Source: Tigriopus japonicus
Lineage: Eukaryota; Arthropoda; Copepoda; Harpacticoida; Harpacticidae
Direction of reading: 5' to 3'
Length of the DNA stretch: 64,000 nucleotides
NCBI GenBank assembly: GCA_010645155.1
Contig: JAAGOF010000109.1
Span: 1,030,358 to 1,094,357 of the forward strand
Below the pieces are notes generated by a model. It searched no databases, was not told where the DNA came from, and saw nothing but the letters and a program-made list of their open reading frames with translations. Below, piece by piece: positions 21,916 through 33,800 of the stretch (the stretch's first letter is position 1; the number at the start of each line of letters is the position of its first letter). The translations under genes were made by a program, and so were the position numbers.

Positions 21916-24900
21916 TTCTTACCCATCTCACGTTTCTCATTAGAATGATTTTTTTCGTTGAAACTGGTTGCTACGACGTGTATAAAGTTGTACTATGAAA
22001 TCAAATGTAATTGAACTACAGCAACGGACGATTGTAATCGAGGTCATCTCAATAAATGTTTCGAAATGAATGCAATGGAAAAGGGCGATTGTTGGGTGCT
22101 TTTCAGGGGATATAAATCCGCAACATGCTTCCTACCTCTCTTTCATTCTCTTTGATATTTGTTGGTTACCGATTGACAATATGTCATTCATTTTCCTCAT
22201 TGGTCGCCAGTTGGTTGCATCTCAGATCAGTGGATATTTTTATCTGTCACTCTCAACAAGCTGCTCCACCCAATCATGGCGAGAGTAGCATTCCCTATTT
22301 GTTCTTGTCTCCCCTATGAAGTCAGACGTTCCCAGCCAACTAACTGGCTGGAGACTCTGACATTTTTATGAACTCCTGGCAACCAAAACCTGAGATTGAG
22401 ACGCCTTTCCTGCAAAATTTCGCCCCTATCTCCCATTCCGCCTCTGTGGGAAGCGTTTTGAGATTTGAACGTGCCTCTTTTTCGTACCGAGGGAGGAGGT
22501 GCGATTGTATCTCCGCTTTGATCCAGCCAATTCCAGTCCAGGCGTTTGAACGGGGGCGTTATTTCTCTCCACCCTCTAAATGGAGGCGGAACTTTGAAAC
22601 CTGGATGCCTGTACCATTCTCGCAACCTCGTCATCAGGTGAGAGAATTGGTCTCCCAAATAGTTCTGAAGTCCTAGCTGGGCGGGGGAAATGTTTGAAGT
22701 CTAGGCGCGCACCAAAATGTCCAAGTCCATGATGCGAGTTTTCCATTGGCTCCAGTCGTGTTCCCTTAGCCTGGTTCCAGAGACTGCTTTTGCAATCCTA
22801 GGTCTTTGTTTGAAACACGCAGTGCCACAGAGTGACTAGTTCTCGGATTCCTCCCAGGGGGCATTGCGAGTCTAGGAATTCTCGGTCTCTGTCCATGTTA
22901 TGCCCTCTTGGTACTGAGTAGCAGGGAAGGGACGAGCATTTGCTCCCTTTACCTCACCTTATGCTTCAGATTCCCCTAACCCACGACGATGATCTCGAAC
23001 ATTGTCATGCATTGCCGCTAGGGCCGATATGATGGCAGCAATCCCGGCTTCTACTCCCTTGTCCTCACGTGGACGAACATGGATGGGCTCGTGTGGTTCC
23101 AAAATCCAACCCCACCCGATAATTGTTCATGCTCACAGGCAAGACGACCAGACAGCCACTTGGCTACCTAACCAAGAGGCATCGAGCCAACAACATTCAG
23201 GGGGGAGAAAGAGACACCCAGACGGACAAACCCGGAGGCGGTGTTAGTCGGGTGGGCGGAGCCTATTCTGACCCTGGACGGGCTCTCGGCTGTTCGTCAG
23301 TCCTAGTCTCTATGACGCGCTCTTTTCACCGTGGTTATTGTCGCTGGTAGAATCGGGGCTGATCAGCTGACTTGCCTAGGATCGAACCCCAAGCTTTCGA
23401 GGAGTTCAACCAGGTTTTCCAGCACCCAAAAACGAATTTGAAAATAGGAAATTATCCATTTCAGTTGAATTTATCTTTTGGGTACTTTCTTTGTAATATT
23501 AATTCATTGGTAAAGGGATATTGAGGGCTAAACATGGATAATGAGGATTTGGATCCTTGCTCGATTTCCATTTTTCCAGTACTTCAAAGATGGCTGAGAA
23601 TGTGAAAGAAGGTTTTGCTTCCTTCCTCCATGAAAAAGATGAACCAAACCTGCTCCATGAAAACAAATGAACGGGACAAACTCGGTTCAATTGTCAACAA
23701 GGCCAAGGCCAAGAGATCAAGACTTGGACAAATGAAAGACCAACAACCAACCTCTCTTCCAATGACCTCCGGCATTAATTTCGAGAAGATAGAGTACGTC
23801 ATGAACGAAGGCAACAACATCGGGAGATGTTGAGCGTTGAAAGGATCCACGAAGACTAGCCTTTAGATGGGAGCGGATGGTTTCCTCCCGGGGTTTATGG
23901 CATTCCTCCCGCGACGCTTCTTCTTTCTTGGCTCCAACCCTCCGTCCATGTTGAACGATCAATTTCGGCATGTCCAACGACGGACAGAGAGTCGGTTGCT
24001 CCATTTGGGCACAACCGTTTTCAGAAGGCTGCTGTTGGTGGCTGTTGCTGTTGTTGTTAGTCCCTGAACCACCAAGTCGTCGACGGCCCGCTTAGATCAA
24101 CTGGCCCAACTTTACCCGAGGAGAACTTCAGTGACGCAATCAAATCCCAAGTGCCTCCAGATGGCGCGCCGAGCGTGTCAGTCCCTTTGGATTTGCGTAC
24201 ACTGTCAAGTTGTGTACTTCTAGTTGCTCCCTCTGTAATTCTTGGAGGAAGAGCAAGAGGTTCTGGCTGTTGTTGGCGGCCGACGGCCGTCCAGAAGTGG
24301 CCGTATGGCCACGGCTACTTGTCCACGAGCGAGAGTGTACTAAGCAGGCTGGATGGATAGACGAACGTCAAAATGGGACAAAGCAGAAAAACAGAAATTG
24401 ACTCCATAACATGAAATATAAAGTACTCTTGTTAGACAAAATCGTAATTTTCAGCTTGTGACACGCATGGCAAGGGTCAAGCCATTTGAGTCATGTGACC
24501 CAAAGAACAGAGCAGTTGTCACCATTGATTTATGACTTGCGCGACACATTCATGAAACGGTTTCCAACTGAGAGCAGCTTTCCTCTAATCAATATTTCAC
24601 TATAAAAATATACATGATTGTCAATGTCAGCTCCATCAACATCGCAGTCTGTTGTACATTTCATATACCTCATGTAAAACTTGATATAAAAAAACAACCA
24701 AGCCACATCGGGCATAGTGTTCTCATGCCTCAATCGGTACACATTTTGTGGCTGCCATCATAGTCGTGGCCTTCATAGCGCAGAGTCACGGCCAACAGCC
24801 ACTGATATAACGTCGTAGCATGCACTCAAAAGCTACTCAGCAAGCTGTTTGCCTCACCCCTTAACAACTAGCACAGTCCTCATCATCCGAGACAGTCCAT

Positions 24901-26177
24901 AGCCTCACTCACGCCATCTCGACAAGCCAACACTCCAAAATTGTGTGGGTCTGGCAATGTGAGTGTGTTTCATAGCTTCTCTTCAGTCCTCGCGAGACTA
25001 GCCTAACCTCGATGGAAGCCTTAAAAACCCGTGCCCTTTCCTTCCAGTCTTTAGTGCCAAACAGAAATCCGACGAAGGAACAGCGTTGGATGCTCTTCCA
25101 AACAAAGAACTGGCCCAAACCCCATGGATGGTCGTAAACAAGATGACAAATGTTCCATCACCAACATGCAGTATATGTATCTCCAACACTGAAATTAGGG
25201 AATCTCTAGCTCTAAGGACAGCTCTTAACGTCGAAAAGAAATGCATTGACTGATTTGATAATTAAAGATGACTTAAAGAACACGTAGAAAAGACACAATG
25301 TACCTTATCAACATTGGGTATCAATGGTTATTGGCTCACAAAGTTCCTCGTTGGAAACTTTTTCCTCCTCAATCCAATATTCAGCTGGTTCCTTTTCCAA
25401 TTATCCACAAGGGTGGAGCACATTCAAAGAACACATGAACTGGACATGGTAGGTGAGGCAAAATGTAGAAAATAACGCTTTCAGCCTTTCTCTCTGCATT
25501 TCAACTTCTTTTGAGCTTGACACTTATAGTTTTAGATATCGCGCCATTTCCATTTCAATGTGTCCGGGAACATTGCCAACCAAAAGTCTCGAGTACGAGA
25601 GCGGGATTTGAAAAACCAATGCGTAGAAATTGTGTGGTATGCTGTTTTGGTACCAGAATCCATTCCATGTTGCTAATAGAGAAAAATCCTTCTTTGCCGA
25701 ATCATTTCGGCGGGACTGAAGAGTAGTGAATGGCGTCTAGTACGTCTTTCTCCCGTTGCATGATCCTCACTAGGAGTACAGTACATACACCACGATTCGG
25801 TTTAACTGCGCAGTTCCCAGCAAGTTTTGGCGCTCGTCATTCCCAAAGTTGAATACGGTTTTGGATGGGGATGGATTGACAGAGGTCTAAATAATGTAAT
25901 GCCCTTCTTCAATATTGGCAAAACTTACCGGCAAACGGATTCCCCCTTCCCCCCTCTTCTACCTTTGGATCCAATTTACGCATACCTGTTTCATGGGTGT
26001 TTTTCAATTTCATATTTTAGGTCGATTCCAAAAGATATCACACACTATCATGGACAGGGAAACTGCTCTGAGCGATAATCCAATGTGTAAAATTCACTGG
26101 CATTGAGCCGTGAGTAGTGTGGACGACCGAGTATGTCCGTGGAGTATATGAAGGATTTTGAATGTGTGATGGTGTGT

Positions 26178-26216
26178 GAGTGTGAGTGAGAGAGTGAGTG
26201 AGTGAGTGAGTGAGTG
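26178..26216. repeat. (GAGT)n microsatellite
   Basis: Tetranucleotide array of GAGT units, preceded by related GTGT/GAGA words from about 26171. It creates spurious Thr/His/Ser-rich frames on the minus strand. Confidence 0.85.
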
Positions 26217-26306
26217 TATCGGAGGTGCAGTCGAAGCCACTCGATTTCGAACAACGCAAAATGAACGAAAAGAAAGGAAGATAACGGATATCTGGCTGTT
26301 TGAGGA

Positions 26307-26561
26307 TCAAGCACGCTGCTCATAATTCAATGCCACCACTGCCTCGTCCAAGTTCATTTCAGCAATTCTTGTCGTAACATTGGGAAAAAGCTGAACTCTT
26401 TCACGATGCCGATCTCGATCCGCGCAAAAAATCAATGTATCTGGTGAACGAGTAACCAGAATCTCACTCTCGGTTATCCTTTTGCAGGCTTCGTTTGTTG
26501 CATTCCTGGACGGTAATTTATCCTCATGACTACTGCTGTACCTGACAAACAATGCTGGCAT
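26307..26561 (-). CDS. Possible small protein, 84 residues, unknown
   Basis: ATG-initiated frame of 84 codons with balanced, protein-like composition: rich in Glu, Arg, Asp, Thr and Val, with strings such as SEILVTRSPDTLIFCADRD and a tail NLDEAVVALNYEQRA. It is neither low-complexity nor AT-driven, unlike most frames in this interval. It might instead be the last exon of a longer minus-strand gene, but I find no convincing upstream exon. No family recognised. Confidence 0.25.
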   Translation of the reverse strand: MPALFVRYSSSHEDKLPSRNATNEACKRITESEILVTRSPDTLIFCADRDRHRERVQLFPNVTTRIAEMNLDEAVVALNYEQRA

Positions 26562-27010
26562 TAAGAAATTCTACCCCATCGAGATGGGAGTGTGTGATAC
26601 TCTTCAAGACCTGAAATCTCAATTAGCATACTCAGTCCTGATAAGATCCAATTCGAAACTCCTCCTTTGTCCCAAGTGGAGGTCCCGTAAACATTGGAGG
26701 TCGACCTCCACAAGTCATTGGAACATTCCTAAATTTGTTAGCCCAACTAGCAGCTTAAATAACGGAGGAGGCTGAGATCCAGAAATAATTGGATTCCGAA
26801 CCCTTGGCTCAAAATGAAAGGTCTTTTTCCTTGTAAGCATGTTCACCTATATCAGAAAATTACGTTTTGGGTTCTACGTAGTGTGATGCAGGAGGGTGCA
26901 TCACTGCCACACTCTTTTAGTAGAAAAACGATTTCAAAACTCGTTCAGGACACAATGAAGGAGGAATTGTCCACCAGTTTGATATTGTTTACATTATATA
27001 AAAGTCCACG

Positions 27011-27872
27011 ATGTCAAAAAGTATTCTTCCTCTCATTTTAGTTCGATTCTTCAGGCCTAAAAGCCTGTCTACTCTGAGTGAAGTCCTAGGGGATTTTGAG
27101 CAACCTTTTTTCGGGGCTTTTAAGTGTTGTCCAAGGGACATGGTGACCCAAGGTGCTAACGTGAGGAAGTGTGTCCTGCTCTTGAGCAGCCTTTTCTTGA
27201 CAATTCAGTTTCTCACCCTGATTGCCACAGCCATATTCTACATTTATGCTAATTCAGATGCATATCGAAATACTTTGGAGAAATTCGTCTTCACACGGAT
27301 CTACAATCGATCCGATTGGTTGTGGCTTCGCCAATCAAACGCCCTTTCGGTAATAACTAATGACCAGCAAATCATTCCTGTGAAATTGTGGTGATTGATG
27401 TTCTTGCATTTTCTTTTTCCAAAACTTAGTTTCACGTGCTGATCGCAATGGTGATTCAAATGTTATTCTTGTTTCCCTCTCTTCTTTTGATCATTGGAGC
27501 CTCCAAGAGAATGAGGTTCTTATTGCTACCATGGCTCATTATTTATGGTTTGCTGCAGGTGAGAACTTGAAACAATGTTCTATTGTCTAAGACGAGTGAT
27601 CTTCTCAAAGATGTGTAATGTTTTATTTTTAGATTTGTTTGTTGGCCGGTATGTTCTTGAGTGTGACTCATTTGCCGGGCGAAACGAAGTTGTTCAGCCT
27701 GGCTTTTGCCGCCGTTGAGGCGTTTATTGTGTTTCCCTGGTGGTTTTCTGTGATCCATATGTTTGCTGTGTTTTCCAACCAAGACGAGGCCGAGGATTTA
27801 GGTGTTCCCTACTTTAACGATCGATATTCATTGGGACAGTCCTCCATGACGACTCGATTCAGTGAAATTTAG
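27011..27872 (+). CDS. Four-helix membrane protein, unknown family
   Basis: Three exons, about 27011-27349, 27430-27558 and 27633-27872, with both introns in phase 0 (CTTTCG|GTAATA, ACTTAG|TTTCAC, CTGCAG|GTGAGA, TTTTAG|ATTTGT). The product is up to 235 residues. Hydrophobic helices lie at about 54-79, 114-136, 142-165 and 175-200, with a 35-residue loop after the first that carries an N-R-S glycosylation sequon. A CCPRD motif precedes helix 1, and an acidic, Tyr/Ser-rich C-tail of about 35 residues (NQDEAEDLGVPYFNDRYSLG) ends in SEI. The layout is that of LAPTM-like or other arthropod four-pass proteins, but I cannot name it. The start is uncertain: ATG 27011 spans a good acceptor (CTCATTTTAG at 27032-27041), so an upstream first exon may join at 27042, or translation may begin at ATG 27140. 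Confidence 0.7.
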
Positions 27873-27892
27873 GAACTTTGCCAAACGTCAAA

Positions 27893-27898
27893 TTAAAA
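27893..27898 (+). terminator. Poly(A) signal (ATTAAA)
   Basis: ATTAAA 21 nt after the stop of the four-helix membrane protein gene. Confidence 0.5.
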
Positions 27899-30800
27899 CC
27901 ATTTGAACTTCACGATATACGTACACATGCTCTTTGTTGTACTGTAACACATCCAAAGCGGATCCTGGAAATGTCAACTGACTTTCCGTGTGGTTGATAT
28001 GATGACGTAAACTTGTTTGAGTAAGTTGCAATAAGTGCCAAATTGCGAAGAGAAGATTTTTAAAACAATACGTCCGCACAGAGAGGTTCATTTTGAATTC
28101 TCAATTTAATTGGAACAGCGTGGTTGCCTCCAATTTGAAAGAAATAATAACGCTAACGAGAACCGATAACCGTCACGATTGCATTTAAGCAAAAATTATA
28201 AATGACGCACATTTCGTATTGGTTTGCGAAATTAGTTAATATTGGTTGGACTATTTTGAAAGAGAATTGGTAATAGATTTACAGGAAAAACGGGTAATGG
28301 AAGTGCAATGTTCTGAATCTTCGACCAAGGACTTTGTTCCTCTTGGAAGTTGGGGTGCTCGTATTGAAAACTAATCTTTCCTTCACAAAGGCTTTTGTTG
28401 TGATCGTGAGGTTAAAAAAAGTAGTAGTGTCTGTGATGTGGTGATGATGCTGAAAGGCAATCAGAAAGGAATGAGAAGCATGAAATAAATCAACCCTTAA
28501 CTCTCATTTCCCTCCTTTTGTCATCCACGTGCATTGGTCGGGTTTGTTCAGAATTCTAGATTTTTGCCCCCACATTCTCCAAGTGCTTTGTTGGCATCTT
28601 GAAGGCATTTCCATTTGTCTCCGATTTCAAGGCTCCATTTGATCATTAGTGAACTTGTGCTAAGTTGGAAAGGTTGAGACCCAGCAGTTCCCCTAAGTCC
28701 TTATTTGGCACACTTGGAAGGCACCCACCCTGACACTCGATGTAGGTATTACGTGAGAGAGTCCTCCGTAGGTCCAAAACAGAAATGAACGCCAACACGG
28801 TCTTTGTTCCACAAATAGTTGGACCATTCGTTTTCAACGGAATTGGGTGGAAACTGGCAAGACGACGAGAATGCTCGCTCACTCACCAACTCTCTCTCTG
28901 GATCTTTCTTTCTCGATGTTGGCACAGGCCAGCTGCGGGAAAATGTTCCAATCCACCCTAGAGTGCATGCTGTGTACGTTCCTTGTTCCATTTACTGACA
29001 AGGCTCGGTTCGTAAGAGCTTCAGGGATGCCCATGACGACGATGCATTCTTCTCAATCGCTTGTCTTGTCTTCAATATGCCATAAAGATGTGAGCAATGG
29101 TTCCATTTGATCGCCCAGGGTCAGGTGCATTTTTCTATTGGTTTTAGAACAGAGTGGCACCAACGGGAACCCTGGTTGGAAAACGAGGCCAAATTGAGAG
29201 AGGATCCAAATGTTACATGTTCAATGGCAAAACCAGATCCGAAAGGAAAAAGAACCTGGAACGACTTGACGCACTCCCGACTAGAAATCTAATTGAAAGT
29301 GCGCTGGTCATTTGGACAAGGAAGGTTTTAAAGGGATTTTTTTTGTCACAGAATTACTGTTTTGAATTGGCACGTGAAAGTCCTTTTTCTATGGAGCAAT
29401 ACAAAATGGTTCAACTTTGGGACACTTTTGGACTGGAGATTACTAATCTTGTCACCGAATGTTGGATTAGAATTTGTTTTTCGATTCATCAAGAAGATAA
29501 ATTTTGGCCTAATGTTCACTCCCATCAAGGTCAACATTGGGTCGAAATGTCCACCGACGACTAATACTTCCTTCAATACATTTGCAGATGTAAATATCTC
29601 AACATTTCAAAATTGCCCATTTGTAAAAGATTCGAAAAGAAGAAGCATATGGTCAGGACATTTCCAAGTTTGACTTAGTTTCCGAGCTGTTGGAATCAGT
29701 TGAAGAAGGGGCTTGAGAAATTCCATATTCCGTGAGTAATGAGAAAAGTTCAAAAAATATGTTATCTAACCCTGTGAGGAAATCCTCTCCACTACGATAA
29801 ACGAGAAATCTGAAATATTTTCCTGTTACGAAAATGCCTCAATGAGAGCTAGAAACTCAAGTTTCTTCAACCTGATTTGTATAAAACGCGTAATTAAAGT
29901 CGACTTCGTGGGAAACACTGTTTTGCTACCATCGAGTTTCCTTTCTGTTTTTTTCACGTTACTCTGTTCCCCAAAAAGAGAAAAAGGAAAGGCTCATTTT
30001 CAGAAAGTGTTGTGTGTTGTGTACTTTTTTTTATTGTATGACCGTACTTTCCTATCGATAATGTCGTCACAGAAACATCAGATGAGTGAAAAAAAAGTTT
30101 GTTTACCTTACACTTGGCTTTTAAACTTGAGCAAGAACATACAGATTGAAGGTTTGATTAGACTTCCTTGGACTGAAAAATATCATTCATTGTTGAACAG
30201 AACCAGTTTATCAATCAATAAAAATGATTTGGTTGGATACTGGTTTCTGCAAATCTTTTCAGGCGAATTGTGTTGTGCGCAATTTTTATCAAATTGCTAA
30301 TTTGTAACTTCTTTTCTTATTTTGATTTGCCATTCTTTTTCCACATCATTCAAAGGGAACCAGCAATTTACCCAGATTTTTTTGAAATTTTTCCACTTTT
30401 GCAATTTTGACGAAAACCTCAGATTTTTCTAATTTTGGATTATAGTTTACAATTATCTAGTGGCCCCGAAAGATAAAATAAAATATCTTTTTTGTAGCTG
30501 TATGATAAAATGTCGGCTTGTTTCTTTTCTTTGATTTTGACTGATAAACCAGAAAATTTTCAACGGAACAAGCAACTTTCCCACATTTATGTGAATTGAC
30601 TCCTATTTTTTGTAATTTTGGACAAAACTTGAAGATTTTGGCAATTACACTGTAAAATGAATTTTATTTTATTTATTATGAGTTTATCACAACCGGAATT
30701 GTTTATTGGCAAAAAATATCTGATGTAAAAACAAATAAACAGCATAATTTTCTTGAGATCAAGACTAAGTAATGATATTTATTTAGCACAAGTACTTTTA

Positions 30801-33800
30801 TGTATAACGTTTTAAAAAGTATCTTAGTTACGTTAGGTCATAAGATTATATTTAGAATCAATTTCAAGTTAACATTTGGTTCTCTAAAGTATTTGTAATT
30901 ACTTTAATTAAACTTGATTCTGTTTTTCTTATTTCACAAGCACAGATTTGTAGTTGAACATCAGTCTGTGCGTATTTTTGTCGATTTTTGATTTTTGACC
31001 CTTATGAAGGGTCATTACCGGAGGTCTCCGATCAGTTTTGCCATCAAGGCCAAATTAGTTTTAATCAAAATTTGGCCAAAGTTCGGTTTCTTACTTTCAC
31101 AAAAGCCTAACGATTCCAGTTTCTATCAAATATTATGCTTGATATTTCGTCTTGCTGATACATCTTGAAAGCCTGCTGAATTTTCTAAATTCATGACTAT
31201 ACTTCAAAAAAGTTTAAGTTTGATGTGGTCGAGTGAGAAACACTTCATCAGTCCTGAGTCAAGACTCGACGTATCAGGTATGCTGTCGAAGAATTGAAGA
31301 AAAGGTCAACAGATACACTTGGTGCATTCATGAGTATGTTTTGTTCATAATTCTATTTCATGTTGCAAAATGGTATGTTTCTAAGTCGCCAAGTCATTGT
31401 GTAACCAGATTGCCCCATATTCATGGAAATAGACCGACAAAAAACTATGTTTTCCTTTAAATAGACCGTCTTGTCGCTGTTGGCAGCGTTCCTGATTTTA
31501 CTGATCAAGGAGAACGACCGTCCAACCGTCTTCCTCTCCTCGTGCTGAGAGAAGGCATAAAATTCAGGGCAGCAGAAATAAAAATGTTCAGGGCGGCAAA
31601 CATAAAAATAGGGATTCAATGCTTAAATAACATTGATAATAGTGTACAACACACGTAGATCATATTTTCTTTGACACAAATAACAATACGATTGAAAGAA
31701 TATCATGTAACTTAATACTTCCAACGCAATAAGAAATTCTGATCCTGAATGCTCTGAAGTGACGTCACGGGTAATGTTCGTCATTAGCGGCTATTTTCTG
31801 CCACGTTTTGCCTCTTTTTGCCACGTGGCAGAAAATGACAGAAATTCATTAAAAGCCAAAATTTGCCATCCCTGCATCCAATATATTTTGACAGCACCCT
31901 TTGCTAAGTAAATTATGGTTTTTAAAACTTTTACAACCATGGCTGTGTACATTTCTTCAAAACTGCATCCTGATTTCTCCATTATAGAATTTTCTTACAA
32001 TCTACGACGACTGAAGCAAAGCACTGCTGTCCAAATAAGATTCCGCTTGGAAAAACACCTGACTTTAGGTTATGATTCAAACAGTCGTTTTCGAGAGCAT
32101 GTAGCAATCACTTGTTTCAAAGGATTACTTAGATTTAGTCCAGATATTCAAGGTAGCAAAAGTCGTACAAGTACATAACCCACTTATCAGATTGATTTGA
32201 TCCATGCCATATAAAAATGCAAACATAGGTATAGACGCGTTGTTATGTAGTAGATGATTTCAAAGTGTGATTAGTCGCACCATACACGTGGCCAGAGCAA
32301 TGCACAAGGAAAATTTGATCGATCTTGTTAAGAGGGCATTCACCCTATACCTCTGCTCGTCGTTCGTCCACACTGCCGTCATTTTTATTTATCCTTGCCA
32401 GGAATGGTAGTATCCTGAATCCTGCTTCTCTATTCAATGTACTTGTCCATTGTAGGTAGATTCTACAGTAATATCACCTGTGAATGTCCATGAACCGTTT
32501 GGAAGCTGACACTCTGTAGCGAGTGTTCACGCACTTTCACCAGGTATCAACTACAGTGTGGCTCCGGGAAACTGTCGAGTTGCAAACCAAGCCAGGCACG
32601 CAATAATCATAAAACCTTCAACACATAGAAACCTGAAAAACAATGGGTTCACCTAAGGACGTTGCTTTTATTCCTCGGCAATTAAGAGTATCTCGATTGG
32701 AGTGACGCCAAACCACATGGGGTGTAGCATAAGCATAATGGAAGATATTTTGTCTTGGAAGTACTCGTTGTTCACGATCGATATGGCAGGTAAAGCCGAG
32801 GTAATATTTCACGACGTGGTTTCTAAATTACAGGGGACTTCCAATAGAAAAATCTGTGAGGAAATATGATTCCCATTAACGGACTCAGGCAAGTAGCATT
32901 AATATTCCCAGGAAAACCCATCGTCTTGGCAATAACATGAGATTCGAGTGGAAACCTGAAGACCAGGGCTAGTTTTGCAAACCTGGAGACCTGAAATCCA
33001 GACTGGTTGCATTGGAAGTTTTTCGTGGCACACCAACCATATTTCCCCCACTCCAATTTGCCTCAAATGCAACTACCACTTATCATGAAGAGCGTACGAG
33101 ACGATGACAGAATAAAGGCCAATCTATGTTAAGAAAACATGATCTTCGCAGCTTGGAGTTTAACATGCTGCTTTGCTCTCTTGCCTCTGGCCTCTTGGTG
33201 TACTCACGCACTCACTCACTCTCGGTAAGAAGCTACAAGATCAAGTTCAAAGGGATGAATCTTAGCACTTGGCAATGTTTTTAGGTAGCCTTTTCCTTGA
33301 AATGGGTGAAATGAATATTAGTAGGTTCGATGGTTTTTGGATTAATCACAAGTTCAATTTAAATTCTCACTTGAGAAAAAATCTGAAAACGATCAACATA
33401 TTACTAAAACATGTGGCTTATATTGGCCTCACTGAAGATAAGACTTTTTGGAGTCAAGTGCAAAATTCTATAGTTAAGCAGCAACCATTGAGGGACACGA
33501 TAAAAATCAATCATTTGGATTAGTATGACATAGCATATTTTTTAGACATGTTTGGTTTTTATATAGTTTTTGGTCAAAAAAAAATGGGAATAAAGCCAGA
33601 TAAAAAATAATTGAAGCATAAAGATCGGATCAAAAATGGCATTTCTGCTTGCTTTTTTGGTCACGTCAGTACTCACTTGTACTCACTCTGAATTATGAAG
33701 CTTATGTAAATGTTTTGAAACTTGACAAAAAATATCTTTAACTATTCACCAAATCTTTCTTGCGAGTTTTCAAGGACTCACAACTTAAACTTGCCGTCAA

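Larger units (their letters stand above)
21916..27010. other. Intergenic region FABP to four-helix membrane protein
   Basis: No firm gene. 22300-23400 is richer in G and C with short frames on both strands and no recognised product. A small coding-like frame lies on the minus strand at 26307-26561 (listed separately), and a possibly frameshifted small frame at 23591-23833 is given as a finding. A (GAGT)n array is at 26178-26216. Confidence 0.5.

Noticed and set aside
29842..30300. 152-codon ATG frame
   Set aside because: AT-driven composition (Phe/Leu/Ser/Lys), no domain; length is within chance for this window.
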